From contig JARGPN010000009.1 in assembly GCA_029213045.1 (NCBI GenBank), forward strand, positions 677,719 through 741,718: DNA of 64,000 nt. The letters are read 5' to 3'. Position numbers and translations under genes: made by a program. How positions within the stretch are numbered: position 1 is the stretch's first letter; the number at the start of each line of letters is the position of its first letter. Shown in pieces: positions 49,252 through 59,242 of this stretch. The notes under the pieces were generated by a model that saw only the letters and a list, made by a program, of their open reading frames with translations, was not told the origin of the DNA and made no database searches. The stretch is from Alcanivoracaceae bacterium. GTDB taxonomy: Bacteria > Pseudomonadota > Gammaproteobacteria > Pseudomonadales > Alcanivoracaceae.

Positions 49252-50714
49252 GCTTGCACGACAAAACCTTGAAACAATTACGTGATGGATTGCAACAAGG
49301 CGAATTTTCTTCACGCGAATTAACGCAACACTTTCTCTCCCGTATTGCGTCGCACGATAGCGCGCTGAATGCATTTATTACTGTCACTGCCGAGCAAGCA
49401 CTTGCACAAGCCGACGCCGCCGATAAAGCGCGTGCAGAAAATTCTGCCGGCGTACTTGGTGGCATTCCTATTGCGCACAAAGACATTTTTTGCACGCAAG
49501 GTGTTCGCACTTCTTGCGCATCAAAAATGTTAGATAATTTTATTTCCCCGTACGATGCAACGGTCGTCACCCGCTTAAAGCAGGCCGGCGTTGTTACGTT
49601 AGGAAAAACCAATATGGATGAGTTCGCCATGGGCTCATCGAACGAAACTAGTTTTTACGGCCCAGTAAAGAATCCGTGGGATACACAACGTGTGCCGGGC
49701 GGATCGTCGGGCGGATCAGCGGCAGCAGTGGCCGCGCGTTTGGCCCCCGCTGCCACAGGCACCGACACCGGCGGCTCCATTCGCCAACCGGCGGCGCTTT
49801 GCGGCATTACAGGCCTAAAACCCACCTATGGCATCGTTTCGCGTTGGGGCATGATCGCCTTCGCCTCCAGTCTTGACCAAGCCGGGCCAATGGCACGCAC
49901 CGCAGAAGATTGCGCATTACTGTTGCAAAGTATGGTCGGACCAGACGAAAAGGATTCAACCTGTTTAAATAGAAAAGTTGACGATTATCTTTCCGGTTTA
50001 AATAAAGACATTGCCGGTTTAACCATTGGTTTACCGGAAGAGTTTTTTCCAAAAGATCTCGACGGGCGTATTGCAGAAAGCACTCAAGCAGCCGTGCGTG
50101 AATTAGAAAAGCAAGGTGCGAAAGTTGTCAGCATTTCGTTGCCGAGCGTTAAACTTTCCGTACCTGCTTATTATGTTATTGCCCCCGCTGAAGCATCGTC
50201 GAACCTCTCCCGTTTTGACGGCGTACGTTTCGGCTACCGCTGCAAAGATCCTGTCGATTTAATGGACCTTTACAAGCGTTCACGTAGCGAAGGATTTGGC
50301 GAAGAAGTGAAGCGCCGCATTCTAGTCGGCACCTATGCGCTATCACACGGTTATTACGACGCCTACTATCTTAAAGCGCAAAAAGTACGCCGTTTGATTC
50401 GCGATGACTTTGCCCGCGCCTTTGAAAAGGTAGACGTTATCGCAGGCCCAACGTCACCTGAATTAGCCTTCAACCTCGGTGCAAAAAAAGACGACCCTGT
50501 AACCATGTACATGGCTGATGTATTTACCATTGCGGTGAACCTTGCAGGACTACCAGCACTTTCAATGCCGGCTGGCTTTATCGAGGGTCTGCCGGTCGGC
50601 GTGCAGCTGATCGGTAACTATTTCCGTGAAGATCAGCTACTAAACGTTGCCCATCGCTACCAGCAAGCCACAGACTGGCACCAACAATCACCCGTATTTG
50701 GAGGTGACAAATAA
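49248..50714 (+). CDS. gatA: Asp/Glu-tRNA amidotransferase subunit GatA
   Basis: 488-aa amidase that frees ammonia from glutamine. The catalytic Ser-cisSer-Lys triad is visible: [10 protein letters not shown] (Lys near 80), [14 protein letters not shown] and [13 protein letters not shown] (Ser near 155 and 179). Ammonia travels to GatB. Presence of gatCAB implies indirect synthesis of Asn-tRNA and/or Gln-tRNA. The stop overlaps the gatB start by one base. Confidence 0.97.
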   Translation: MSLHDKTLKQLRDGLQQGEFSSRELTQHFLSRIASHDSALNAFITVTAEQALAQADAADKARAENSAGVLGGIPIAHKDIFCTQGVRTSCASKMLDNFISPYDATVVTRLKQAGVVTLGKTNMDEFAMGSSNETSFYGPVKNPWDTQRVPGGSSGGSAAAVAARLAPAATGTDTGGSIRQPAALCGITGLKPTYGIVSRWGMIAFASSLDQAGPMARTAEDCALLLQSMVGPDEKDSTCLNRKVDDYLSGLNKDIAGLTIGLPEEFFPKDLDGRIAESTQAAVRELEKQGAKVVSISLPSVKLSVPAYYVIAPAEASSNLSRFDGVRFGYRCKDPVDLMDLYKRSRSEGFGEEVKRRILVGTYALSHGYYDAYYLKAQKVRRLIRDDFARAFEKVDVIAGPTSPELAFNLGAKKDDPVTMYMADVFTIAVNLAGLPALSMPAGFIEGLPVGVQLIGNYFREDQLLNVAHRYQQATDWHQQSPVFGGDK

Positions 50715-52159
50715 TGCAGTGGGAAACCGTTATTGGCCTCGAAGTGCATGTGCAATTAAATACTGTTACGAAAATATTTTCCGGCAGCAGCACGGCATTT
50801 GGTGCAGAACCCAACAGCCAGGCGAACCTAATTGACCTTGGCATGCCCGGCACATTGCCCGTGGTGAACAAGGAAGCCATCAACAAAGCCATCCAGTTTG
50901 GCTTGGCGATTAATGCGGACATTAATCAGCATTCGGCGTTCGAGCGGAAAAATTATTTTTACCCTGACTTACCGAAGGGCTATCAGACCACTCAGCTAGA
51001 GCGGCCAATTGTTGGCGCTGGCGCGGTTGAAATTGAACTAGCGGATGGCTCCAAGAAAAGCATCCGTATTCACCATGCTCACCTCGAAGAAGACGCCGGA
51101 AAGTCGTTACACGAAGACTTCCACGGCATGTCAGGCATCGATTTAAACCGTGCCGGAACACCTCTCATAGAAATCGTTTCTGAACCCGACATGCGTAACG
51201 CAGAAGAAGCGGTGGCGTTTGCACGTAAGCTGCACTCTCTGGTGACCTCCATCGGCATTTGTGACGGCGAGATGTCACAAGGCTCCATGCGATTCGACGT
51301 CAACGTGTCTGTGCGTCTTGCCGGTGAGGAAAAGCTCGGCACCCGCACCGAAACCAAAAACCTGAATTCATTCAAGTTTATGGAAAAAGCCATCGCGCTC
51401 GAAGTCGAGCGGCAGATTGATGTCCTTGAAAGCGGCGGCACGATCGATCAAGAAACAAGACTGTATAACGGCGACACCCACACTGCGCGCGCCATGCGTA
51501 GTAAAGAAGACGCCAATGACTACCGCTATTTTCCGTGCCCCGATTTGCTTCCTGTGATGGTTACAGATGAAGAGATCGAATTGCTACGCAACGCGTTGCC
51601 AGAGTTGCCTGTTGCGCGCAAAGAGCGATTCGTCAGCCAGTACGCGCTGTCTGCCTATGACGCAGATATCTTGTCTGGTGACTTACATCTTTCGAACTAT
51701 TTCGAAGGCGTCGCAGCGGTGAGCGGGGACGCAAAGTTGTCCGCTAACTGGGTAATGGGCGAATTAGCGTCTTATCTCAATCGCGACGACATAAGCATTC
51801 GCCAAAGCCCAGTAAGCGCCGACCAACTCGGACAGATGATTACTCGCTTAAAAGACGGCACCATCAGTTCGAAAATTGCCAAGCAGGTTTTCGAGGCATG
51901 CTGGAACGGCGAAGGTGATCCAGACCAAGTCATCGAAGCAAAAGGCTTGAAGCAAATGTCCGACAGCGGAGAACTTGAGAAACTCGTCGAACAGGTGCTT
52001 GCCGATAACGCCGCACAGGTGGAGGCGTTTCGCGCTGCTGATGAAGGCAAACAGAAAAAAATGTTCGGTTTCTTTGTCGGACAGCTGATGAAGCTAACGC
52101 AGGGCAAAGCCAATCCACAGCAATTAAATGCATTGCTGCTAAAAAAGCTAAACGACTAA
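50714..52159 (+). CDS. gatB: Asp/Glu-tRNA amidotransferase subunit GatB
   Basis: 481 aa. The kinase-like cradle contains [14 protein letters not shown] at the start and [18 protein letters not shown] region ([17 protein letters not shown]); a helical tail (about 330-481) binds tRNA, ending in [16 protein letters not shown]. It phosphorylates misacylated Asp- or Glu-tRNA and amidates it. Confidence 0.97.
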   Translation: MQWETVIGLEVHVQLNTVTKIFSGSSTAFGAEPNSQANLIDLGMPGTLPVVNKEAINKAIQFGLAINADINQHSAFERKNYFYPDLPKGYQTTQLERPIVGAGAVEIELADGSKKSIRIHHAHLEEDAGKSLHEDFHGMSGIDLNRAGTPLIEIVSEPDMRNAEEAVAFARKLHSLVTSIGICDGEMSQGSMRFDVNVSVRLAGEEKLGTRTETKNLNSFKFMEKAIALEVERQIDVLESGGTIDQETRLYNGDTHTARAMRSKEDANDYRYFPCPDLLPVMVTDEEIELLRNALPELPVARKERFVSQYALSAYDADILSGDLHLSNYFEGVAAVSGDAKLSANWVMGELASYLNRDDISIRQSPVSADQLGQMITRLKDGTISSKIAKQVFEACWNGEGDPDQVIEAKGLKQMSDSGELEKLVEQVLADNAAQVEAFRAADEGKQKKMFGFFVGQLMKLTQGKANPQQLNALLLKKLND

Positions 52160-52174
52160 GTTTCAGCCCCGATC

Positions 52175-52204
52175 ACCCACGCGCACACCCAATTGCGCGC
52201 GTGG
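52175..52204. repeat. GC-rich hairpin after gatB
   Basis: CCCACGCGC (52175-52183) / GCGCGTGGG (52196-52204), 12-nt loop, 16 nt after the gatB stop, with no U-run. Perhaps a 3' end stabiliser or part of a factor-dependent terminator. Confidence 0.45.
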
Positions 52205-52375
52205 GACTGACCGCTTACCACTCAATACACCGCGCATCACCCTACGATAAGACCCGGGTCACCCCCTCCCCGGACCCAGTTCACAGCGCAAAAATATTTA
52301 ATCTTTTGTTGCCTGTGCGGACTTCCTCATTTGTTGCATACTGCACAAATCGTTGCCATATCTGGAGTGCGACAG

Positions 52376-53167
52376 GTGATTTCACTTGCTGAACCAACCG
52401 CCGGATTTTCCGCGCTAACGCGCCAGTACAAACGACTGGTTAGCGAGCTTTTAAGTAAAATTGATTTGCCAGAAGAGTCATTACAACTCAATCCAACTGA
52501 AAATGGTTTTCGCGACGGCATGCATCCCGGCAAAACCTATCTCGTTAAGGGCGGCATGCTGACTGTCCGCTGCCAAGATCGAAAGATTTTCACTTGGGAC
52601 GAAGGCGACCTCATCTTTCCCGACGCGGCCCCTGACGCGCCGGACACATTAAAATACTCATCAGAAAACGCAGTATTACTCACTGGCTTCGACACCTTAG
52701 AGCTAGTCCGGGCCGTGCTGTCTAACGACGACGCAGCCCGCATATGGACGCGCCTTCTAATGACACAGCAAGGCTTGCTCGTGCGCCTAATCGCGGCACG
52801 GGCGGACGAAGAAACGCAAACCACTCCTGGCTTTGCCTACTTTATGCCGGGCGACGTTATTATTAGCCAAGGCGATTCTGCTGATTATGTTTTCAGCCTG
52901 TTTGAAGGCAATGCAGAAGTATTGGTAGATGATATTGCGGTCGGCGAAGTCAACGAAGGTGAAGTGTTAGGCGCGCTTGCCGTGCTAACGCACTCACCGC
53001 GCTCAGCCACGGTGCGCGCAAAGAGCCGCTGCTCTGTCGTTAAAGTGCCGAAGGATCAATTTAAGAACTTAATACGCACCAACCCAACCATGATTCATGG
53101 ACTGCTAACCGACATGGCCAACCAGATAAAAAAACTCAACGCCCATGTTGTAGAGCTTTCTGGATAA
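52376..53167 (+). CDS. Tandem cyclic-nucleotide-binding-like protein
   Basis: 263 aa if started at the GTG at 52376, which has GGAG 8 nt upstream; an ATG at 52331 in the same frame is possible but lacks a ribosome binding site. Two Crp-like beta-roll segments: a weak one (about 45-85, HPGKTYLVKGGMLTV … WDEGDLIF) and a clear one (about 155-245, FMPGDVIISQGDSADYVFSLFEGNAEVLV). No helix-turn-helix or membrane segment is seen, so it is not a Crp-type DNA-binding regulator. The phosphate-binding cassette reads GALAVLTHSPRSATV: the Arg is kept but the ribose-binding Glu is Ala. A role as a sensor or scaffold is inference. Confidence 0.7.
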   Translation: MISLAEPTAGFSALTRQYKRLVSELLSKIDLPEESLQLNPTENGFRDGMHPGKTYLVKGGMLTVRCQDRKIFTWDEGDLIFPDAAPDAPDTLKYSSENAVLLTGFDTLELVRAVLSNDDAARIWTRLLMTQQGLLVRLIAARADEETQTTPGFAYFMPGDVIISQGDSADYVFSLFEGNAEVLVDDIAVGEVNEGEVLGALAVLTHSPRSATVRAKSRCSVVKVPKDQFKNLIRTNPTMIHGLLTDMANQIKKLNAHVVELSG

Positions 53168-53192
53168 ACCGCCACTGCATTGTAATCCCCAT

Positions 53193-53233
53193 AAAAAAAG
53201 CCGCCGAATCTTAAAGACTCGGCGGCTTTTTTA
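53193..53233. terminator. Bidirectional intrinsic terminator
   Basis: AGCCGCCGA (53199-53207) / TCGGCGGCT (53219-53227), with an A-run left and T-run right. It separates the cyclic-nucleotide-binding-like gene from the converging small membrane protein gene. Confidence 0.93.
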
Positions 53234-53252
53234 TAAAGCTGGGACTCACACG

Positions 53253-53627
53253 TTATTTTCTAAAAATAAACCAGAACAAACCCGCGAATCCAGAAATAGC
53301 GATCAGCAATGTCACCACAGTGATCATCACATATACTGCTTTCGACGGCGGGGACGCTTTTTCATTCGAACTTGCCGGCACTTCTGCTTCAGCCTTCGGA
53401 GGCTGAGCCACGGGGGCTGATACCGCGGGCATTCCGGGGTGGGTCGCCTCACCGCTGCTCTCATCGTCAATCTCCGGAGCGTCTTGCCCAGTAAACTGAC
53501 AAATCAACTCACGCCGACGATGACGAAATTCACTCATTGCAATGGAGCCAGACGAAAACGTTTCCGTTAACGCCAGCAACTGCGCATTGATTTCTTGGTT
53601 GTCACTCGAACGCACACTGCCACTCAT
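53253..53627 (-). CDS. Small C-terminally anchored membrane protein of unknown function
   Basis: 124 aa. N-terminal helix pair LLALTETFSSGSIAMSEFRHRRRELICQF (about 17-45) resembles the short SHOCT-like pattern (L..L...G.I...EF...R..L). Then an acidic, Pro/Ala/Ser-rich linker (about 50-95) and one C-terminal membrane helix (about 98-121, VYVMITVVTLLIAISGFAGLFWFIF). No enzymatic motif. The start overlaps the PP2C stop by 4 nt, so the two are translationally coupled and may act together. Confidence 0.75.
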   Translation of the reverse strand: MSGSVRSSDNQEINAQLLALTETFSSGSIAMSEFRHRRRELICQFTGQDAPEIDDESSGEATHPGMPAVSAPVAQPPKAEAEVPASSNEKASPPSKAVYVMITVVTLLIAISGFAGLFWFIFRK

Positions 53628-54343
53628 GCGCTAGCCTCTACCACAATGACGGAAACGTTATCACGCGCGCCGGCCGCCAATGCCCCCTGCAATAACGTGC
53701 TGGCGATTTGCTCAACCGTTCCGTTAGAAAACCCGTCGGCCAGCGCAGCCGGATCCAACTCGTTGTACAAGCCATCGCTGCATAACAAGAAACGATCACC
53801 GGGCTGGATATCGAACATGATCACGTCAACAGCCAAATGTGCCGCACCGCCTACCGCCTTGGTAATAACATTCGCATTCGGATGAGAGTCCGCCTCATCG
53901 GGACTCAGTACGCCAGCATCGACCAAACGCTGCACTTGGCTGTGATCTCGCGAGAGTTGCTCCAATGCATTTTCACGAAAACGGTATAACCGAGAATCAC
54001 CCGCCCAGACACAGGCACCGTAGCCTTCAGATACGAGCAAGGCGACAACGGTAGACCCCATCATTCTGCCTTCAAATTCTCGATCAGAATGCGCGCGAAT
54101 TTTCTGATTCACGGTTTGTAATGCATCTTCGGCGGCATCAACAAACAAACTAAAATTGCTCGGACGCTCAACGCTAGACAGTGCATCGACGATCATTCCA
54201 CTAGCCAAATCGCCAGCTTCATGCCCACCCATGCCATCGGCAACCGCCCAAAGCCCAAGCTCTGGCGCCGACATAATGGCGTCTTCGTTATGCTTGCGCC
54301 GTACGCCGGTATCAGTCAAAGCACAATATTGCCAAGCGGACAC
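53624..54343 (-). CDS. PP2C-type serine/threonine protein phosphatase
   Basis: 239 aa with all main PP2C motifs: TDTGVRRKHNEDA near residue 10, VADGMGGHEAGDLAS near 35, VVALLVSEG, WAGDSRLYRF, FLLCSDGLYNEL and ARDNVSVIVV at the end. Binds two metal ions through these aspartates and removes phosphate from Ser/Thr. No Hanks-type kinase gene is present in the window, so the opposing kinase is unknown. Coupled to the small membrane protein gene that follows it. Confidence 0.92.
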   Translation of the reverse strand: MSAWQYCALTDTGVRRKHNEDAIMSAPELGLWAVADGMGGHEAGDLASGMIVDALSSVERPSNFSLFVDAAEDALQTVNQKIRAHSDREFEGRMMGSTVVALLVSEGYGACVWAGDSRLYRFRENALEQLSRDHSQVQRLVDAGVLSPDEADSHPNANVITKAVGGAAHLAVDVIMFDIQPGDRFLLCSDGLYNELDPAALADGFSNGTVEQIASTLLQGALAAGARDNVSVIVVEASA

Positions 54344-54407
54344 GCAATTTCCCCGCGGGTTATTTATCTTATCGGCCCAACTTTAGCGGCTGTTCCGGTA
54401 TATGCAA

Positions 54408-54429
54408 AGCGGCAAGATATCCTGCCGCT
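54408..54429 (-). terminator. Weak hairpin between lptG and the PP2C gene
   Basis: AGCGGCA (54408-54414) / TGCCGCT (54423-54429), 8-nt loop. On the minus strand only TTTGCATAT follows. Possibly a weak terminator after lptG or part of the PP2C leader. Confidence 0.35.
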
Positions 54430-54494
54430 ATTTGAATGACGCTTCACGGGTCATTTCAACTTAAATTATCAGTCGGCTCATTCACTTATCGCCG

Positions 54495-55556
54495 TCAACG
54501 CGAACGCTGCAACATAATTACGCCCGCCAAAACGCTGATCAAAGCAGGCACCGCCGCTGCCCACAATGGGGAGGTATCAAAAACTAGGCTAAGTTGACCA
54601 AAAAACTGCTGGCCGTAGTGAAATAAAAGCCCAGTGGCAATACCCGCCGTCATTCGCAACCCCATGGTCACTTCGCGCAGTGGCCCAAACACAAACGACG
54701 TGGCTACCAACACCATACCGAGCGTCGCCAAAGGCTGCAGCAGTTTTTGCCAAAACGCTAGCAGATACTCGCCCGCCTCCAAACCTTGATCAGCAAGATA
54801 GTCCGCGTATTTTTTTAGCTTTGATAAAGCCAAATGTTCAGGCTTGAGAATGACCACCGACAACACCTCCGGTGTCAGGCTAGTATTCCAAGTGCCCGTT
54901 GGCTCTTTGTAGGCATCAATGCGATTGCCGTCAACGCGACTGCCACTGATATCCTCAAGAAACCAGTGGTCGCCCTGATAAATCGCGCGTTTTACAAACA
55001 CACTTTCCAATAAGTGATCTTGATCGTCATAACGATAGCGCGTTACGCCATACAACACGCCGTTCGGCTGCACCGCATTGATATGAATAAAATCCTCACC
55101 TTCTCGATGCCAATAGCCGTATTTCGACTTTAGCGCCGCGCCACCGCTTTCTGCTAAAGCGCGATTACTTTGCGCAACCTGTTCAGTGTATGGCGCTACG
55201 TATTCGCCAGCGAGCGTCGAGAGAAGCAGCAAAAAGAGTGCGGGACGCATCACCATCCAGCAAATTCGCATGGTAGACACACCTGCCGCCCGAATGACTG
55301 TTAGCTCGCTACTGTTCGCCAACAAGCCCAGCCCTAACAAGGTGCCTAACAAAATCGCCATGGGCATAAATTGAACGAATACCCTTGGACTTATTGTCAT
55401 GACATACAAAAATGCCTGCCACGCTTGGTAATTCGCCGAGAGCCATTCCAGCTCATAAATAAATCCAAACAAGGCGTCGAGCGCAACAAGGACAAACAAC
55501 AAGCCAACAGTCGGCACCATCACTGCGCGCCACAAATAACGGCGAAGTTGAATCAC
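54495..55556 (-). CDS. lptG: LPS export permease LptG
   Basis: 353 aa. Six membrane helices in two groups of three (about 13-110 and 270-350) flank a periplasmic beta-jellyroll domain, the YjgP/YjgQ fold. Elements include YRYDDQDHLLESVFVKRA and FVFGPLREVTMGLRMTAGIATGLLF. Pairs with LptF and the ATPase LptB (30799-31524) to extract LPS from the inner membrane. Overlaps lptF by 4 nt. Confidence 0.95.
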   Translation of the reverse strand: MIQLRRYLWRAVMVPTVGLLFVLVALDALFGFIYELEWLSANYQAWQAFLYVMTISPRVFVQFMPMAILLGTLLGLGLLANSSELTVIRAAGVSTMRICWMVMRPALFLLLLSTLAGEYVAPYTEQVAQSNRALAESGGAALKSKYGYWHREGEDFIHINAVQPNGVLYGVTRYRYDDQDHLLESVFVKRAIYQGDHWFLEDISGSRVDGNRIDAYKEPTGTWNTSLTPEVLSVVILKPEHLALSKLKKYADYLADQGLEAGEYLLAFWQKLLQPLATLGMVLVATSFVFGPLREVTMGLRMTAGIATGLLFHYGQQFFGQLSLVFDTSPLWAAAVPALISVLAGVIMLQRSR

Positions 55557-56674
55557 GCTCTCGTCCCTCCGCGCCGATCACGCAACTTGCCGATCAAACC
55601 GGACGAGAAATACAGCAGCATCACTAGCCCAACCGCAATCATATGAATCCAGGCCATATTCAAATACCACTCTAAATCGACCGCAGCGGTGTCAGCGATA
55701 CGCGAGCGCATCACCAGTAACGCGCCCATGTACGCCATATAAGAAAGTATCGCCGGAATTAATTTTCCAAACCGCCCTTGCCGTGGATTCACTTGGCCGA
55801 GCGGCACCGCGGCAATACACATAATCGGCACCAACAGCACCAGCGAGATTCGCCACTGTAACTCTGCTTTTGCTGAACCCTGATCGCTTTTTAACAGGTC
55901 AATCGTTTTCCAGCCGCGCACCTTAGGAGGGCGACTGGCGATACGCTCCTCACCAACTTGCAACAGGGCGCTTTCGAAAGCGACCTCACTAAAATCACCC
56001 TGCCCTGGCACTCCCTGATACTGCACGCCGTTGGCAAGCTGCAAATAATTTAATCCTTCTTTATGAACAAGCTTGCCGCTTTCCGCACGAATCGTCATTG
56101 ATTGGCGCGGGGCATCACCCTGCCCGTATCGAATTTCAGAAATAAATAGATTTTCTAGTAAACCTTCTTCCCGATTTACGGCTTCGGCATAAGTACTTCG
56201 CTGAAGCGAATCATAGCCTTTACTAAAAAATCGCCCTGGCGTCAGCAACTCCAGCACTGATCGATTCTTTTGCTCGTCGAAAAGACGTGTCACCTCTGCG
56301 TCGCCCCGCGGTGTGACATATAAAGTAAACAGACCAATTAATGCAGTCGCCATTAAGATTGGCCATAATAATCCCCGCGCATTGCTGCCGATGCCGAAGC
56401 CACCCGCGCGCATCACTACCAGCTCGTTGTCGATGCTTAACCGGCCAAACACCAAGAGCACTGCAACGAACATGCTCAGGGGCAAAATCATCTGTAAAAA
56501 TTCGGGTAGCCGGAACAACATCACCAAGAGCAAAATATCCGCAGAGATTTCGCCTGCCGCTGCTTCTGCCAGATACTTGATAAAGCGGCCGCTGACCAGC
56601 ACCATCATCAGCACGAAGGCGACAACAACGGTGGTCACAAAGAGCTGCCGATTGATATATCGATTAAGAATCAA
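55553..56674 (-). CDS. lptF: LPS export permease LptF
   Basis: 373 aa with the same two-by-three-helix design and a central periplasmic domain (about 120-265). Opens MILNRYINRQLFVTTVVVAFVLMM; ELVVMRAGGFG and PLGQVNPRQGRFGKLIPAILSY are family signatures. Divergent from pepA with a 54-nt gap, the arrangement also found in Pseudomonas and E. coli. Confidence 0.95.
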   Translation of the reverse strand: MILNRYINRQLFVTTVVVAFVLMMVLVSGRFIKYLAEAAAGEISADILLLVMLFRLPEFLQMILPLSMFVAVLLVFGRLSIDNELVVMRAGGFGIGSNARGLLWPILMATALIGLFTLYVTPRGDAEVTRLFDEQKNRSVLELLTPGRFFSKGYDSLQRSTYAEAVNREEGLLENLFISEIRYGQGDAPRQSMTIRAESGKLVHKEGLNYLQLANGVQYQGVPGQGDFSEVAFESALLQVGEERIASRPPKVRGWKTIDLLKSDQGSAKAELQWRISLVLLVPIMCIAAVPLGQVNPRQGRFGKLIPAILSYMAYMGALLVMRSRIADTAAVDLEWYLNMAWIHMIAVGLVMLLYFSSGLIGKLRDRRGGTRA

Positions 56675-56728
56675 GATGGACCCGTCCCAGTAGGTGATCG
56701 GGCATTGTAACGTAAGGGTTGCTACACA

Positions 56729-58201
56729 ATGGAATACAACATCTCCGACAAAGCCGTAACGAAATATAAATCAGATTGCTTAGTACTGCCTGTAAATAAA
56801 GACACAACCCTACCAGAAGGCTTGCCAGAAGCTTGCGCCGCGCAAATCAAAGCCTGCGTAAAAAGTGGCGATTTCAGCGGAAATGCCCAGCAAACATTGC
56901 TTATCAGCGCCCCCGAGGGCATCGCCGCGAAGCGATTATTGCTCATCGGCACCGGCAGTAAAGACCCTATCAATATTATTGCGCTGGGCAAACTAGTCTC
57001 TGCAGCGGTTGCTGCCGTCAATGCGACCGGCGCCGCTAATGCCGCATGGCTACTCGACGCCTCACTGGCCTCACCGCTCTCTGGTGAAGAACAATTACTT
57101 GAAGTAGTGCGCCTTGTTGATGCTGCAAGCTACCGATTTGATCACTACTGTTCCAGCAAAAAAGCCAGCACCTTAACTAAATGGACGTTTATGACGTCCG
57201 ACAGCAAAGCGGGAATGAAAAAAGCGCTGGCCCAAGGCAAAGCATTAGCGTCGGGCGTCGCGTTTGCGCGGGATCTTGGCAACCAGCCGCCGAACGTTTG
57301 CTTTCCCACGTGGCTTACCGAACAAGCACGCGTGCTTGCTAAGCACCACGAAAAGCTCAAGGTGTCGGTTGTATCAGAGAAACAAGCAGAAAAACTGGGC
57401 ATGGGCGCATTCTGCGCGGTGTCAAAAGGCAGTGAGCGCGAAGGGCAAATTATTGTCTTCGAATATCAGGGTGCTAAAGGTAAGCCGGTAGCATTGGTCG
57501 GCAAAGGCGTAACTTTCGATACTGGCGGTATTTCACTGAAGCCAGGCGCCGCCATGGATGAAATGAAATACGACATGTGCGGCGCGGCCAGCGTATTCGG
57601 CACGGTCAAAGCTGTCTGCGAAATGGGCTTGCCGATTAACCTCGTTGCCGTCGTGGCGGCGGCGGAAAACATGCCTGACGGCCGAGCATCTCGTCCAGGC
57701 GACATCGTCAAAACGCTTTCAGGGCAAACCGTCGAGATTCTCAATACTGACGCGGAAGGCCGCCTAGTGCTGTGCGACGCGCTGACGTACGTGCAAAACA
57801 AATACAAGCCATCCACCGTCATTGATATCGCCACTCTAACCGGCGCATGCGTGGTGGCGCTCGGCGCACACGCGCAAGCAGTCTATGCCAATGATGACGC
57901 GCTCAGCGAAGCACTGCTTAATGCAGGCAAGCAAAGCGGTGACCGTGGTTGGCCGATGCCCCTCTGGGACGACTACCAAGGCCAGCTCGACAGCCCCTTT
58001 GCAGACATGGCAAACATCGGCGGCCCTAAAGGCGGTTCGATTACGGCTGCATGCTTCTTGTCGCGCTTCACCAAAGACGTGAAGTGGGCGCATCTGGACA
58101 TTGCCGGCACAGCATGGATCAGCGGCGGCAAAGTGAAAGGCGCGACCGGACGCCCCGTGCCTATGCTCACCCGTTATCTGATGAATCTGGCTAACGCGTG
58201 A
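56729..58201 (+). CDS. pepA: Leucyl aminopeptidase PepA
   Basis: 490-aa di-zinc M17 peptidase, active as a hexamer; in E. coli it also binds DNA at Xer recombination sites and the carAB promoter. Visible signatures: GKGVTFDTGGISLKPGAAM, the catalytic NTDAEGRLVL near residue 345 and AAENMPDGRASRPGDI. The stop overlaps the holC start (GTGA). Confidence 0.97.
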   Translation: MEYNISDKAVTKYKSDCLVLPVNKDTTLPEGLPEACAAQIKACVKSGDFSGNAQQTLLISAPEGIAAKRLLLIGTGSKDPINIIALGKLVSAAVAAVNATGAANAAWLLDASLASPLSGEEQLLEVVRLVDAASYRFDHYCSSKKASTLTKWTFMTSDSKAGMKKALAQGKALASGVAFARDLGNQPPNVCFPTWLTEQARVLAKHHEKLKVSVVSEKQAEKLGMGAFCAVSKGSEREGQIIVFEYQGAKGKPVALVGKGVTFDTGGISLKPGAAMDEMKYDMCGAASVFGTVKAVCEMGLPINLVAVVAAAENMPDGRASRPGDIVKTLSGQTVEILNTDAEGRLVLCDALTYVQNKYKPSTVIDIATLTGACVVALGAHAQAVYANDDALSEALLNAGKQSGDRGWPMPLWDDYQGQLDSPFADMANIGGPKGGSITAACFLSRFTKDVKWAHLDIAGTAWISGGKVKGATGRPVPMLTRYLMNLANA

Positions 58202-58623
58202 CCGAAGTCTGGTTTTACGTAAGCGAGGATGCCTCCGGCAATGCTCGGGCGCTATTATTGAAGCGCTTGCTCGAGCGGGCGCGTCAAAGCGCCCGTCAGT
58301 TGTACGTGCATACCAACGACGCAGCCGCTGCACAGCGCCTGGATCAATGGCTTTGGCAACTGCCGGGGAGCTTTCTGCCCCATGGTTTGCACACCGAGGC
58401 GAACGCTAATGCACAATCAGTGGTGATCGGCCACGGCGACGATCCCGGTGAGCATCACGACTTATTGATCAATCTCGCCGACCAAGTGCCTGATTTCTTT
58501 AGTCGTTTCCAGCGGGTTGTGGAGTTGGTCGGCGGCGGAGAAAATGACAGAACGATCTCTCGTGAACGCTGGAAGCTCTATCGTGATCGAGGCTACTCAG
58601 TCACCAAGCATGAGTTAGGGTAA
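58198..58623 (+). CDS. holC: DNA polymerase III chi subunit
   Basis: 141 aa with a GTG start overlapping the pepA stop. Contains RLLERARQSARQLYVHTNDAAAAQRLDQWLW and FLPHG, then GDDPGEHHDLLINLADQVPDFFSRFQRVVELV, all typical of chi. Chi joins the clamp loader to single-strand binding protein. Order pepA-holC-(unknown)-valS is conserved in Pseudomonas. Confidence 0.94.
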   Translation: MTEVWFYVSEDASGNARALLLKRLLERARQSARQLYVHTNDAAAAQRLDQWLWQLPGSFLPHGLHTEANANAQSVVIGHGDDPGEHHDLLINLADQVPDFFSRFQRVVELVGGGENDRTISRERWKLYRDRGYSVTKHELG

Positions 58624-58670
58624 GCTTTAATCGTTGGTCTACTATCAGATCATCTGCAGTGAGAAGCGCC

Positions 58671-59204
58671 ATGAGTAAGGACGACAAAAAAGGAACCGGC
58701 GGCAGCCGCCGTGATTTGCTTGATGAGCTGAGCTCGATTCAATCCTTATTGGGTGACGCCGCAGAAGACGTGCCGCAGAGCGGCCTGCACGATGACGATG
58801 ACATCCCCATGCTGTCGTCGGATGCGCCATTGCTTGAACCTCTAGAGGGCGACGCTCACACGCAGATTCCGTTACTGGGTGGCGAACCAACACCCAAAAA
58901 TTCTGCCGCCGCGCCAAAGCCGCCGGTGGAAAGAGAGAACCCATTCTTACCAAAATCTACTGCAAAGCTTTCTGAGCAATCCCGCGCAGAAACGAGCAAA
59001 GCGATTGAAGCCCTTATCGCTCAACGCGCACCTCAGGCCCGCACAGCGCCTCCTAGCAAGCCGACCAGTTCACCCGCCGCGACCCGCAAACTCGATGATG
59101 GACAGGTTCGCAGCTTGGTCGATGAGATTCTCGCAGCGTGGATGCCGCGCATAGAGAGAGAGCTTCGCAACCGCCTAATCGAAGAACTAAAAAACAAGTC
59201 CTAA
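58671..59204 (+). CDS. Conserved unknown protein between holC and valS
   Basis: 177 aa from the ATG at 58671 (MSKDDKKGTGGSRRDLLDEL); an in-frame ATG four codons earlier is also possible. N-terminal helix DLLDELSSIQSLLGD, a long acidic then proline-rich disordered middle (about 30-130) and a C-terminal helix pair (about 138-175, DGQVRSLVDEILAAWMPRIERELRNRL). No known domain recognised. The two-helix ends joined by a linker suggest an adaptor or scaffold; that is inference. Confidence 0.75.
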   Translation: MSKDDKKGTGGSRRDLLDELSSIQSLLGDAAEDVPQSGLHDDDDIPMLSSDAPLLEPLEGDAHTQIPLLGGEPTPKNSAAAPKPPVERENPFLPKSTAKLSEQSRAETSKAIEALIAQRAPQARTAPPSKPTSSPAATRKLDDGQVRSLVDEILAAWMPRIERELRNRLIEELKNKS

Positions 59205-59242
59205 GTTTTCTGTAGCAGCGCGACCTAAAGGCCGCGCTTCGC

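Noticed and set aside
53624..54343. Type VI secretion-associated PP2C (PppA/Stp1)
   Set aside because: No type VI genes or FHA/kinase partners are present in the window.
57836..58333. A 165-codon open frame antisense to pepA/holC
   Set aside because: Arg/His-rich shadow frame with no start-site support.
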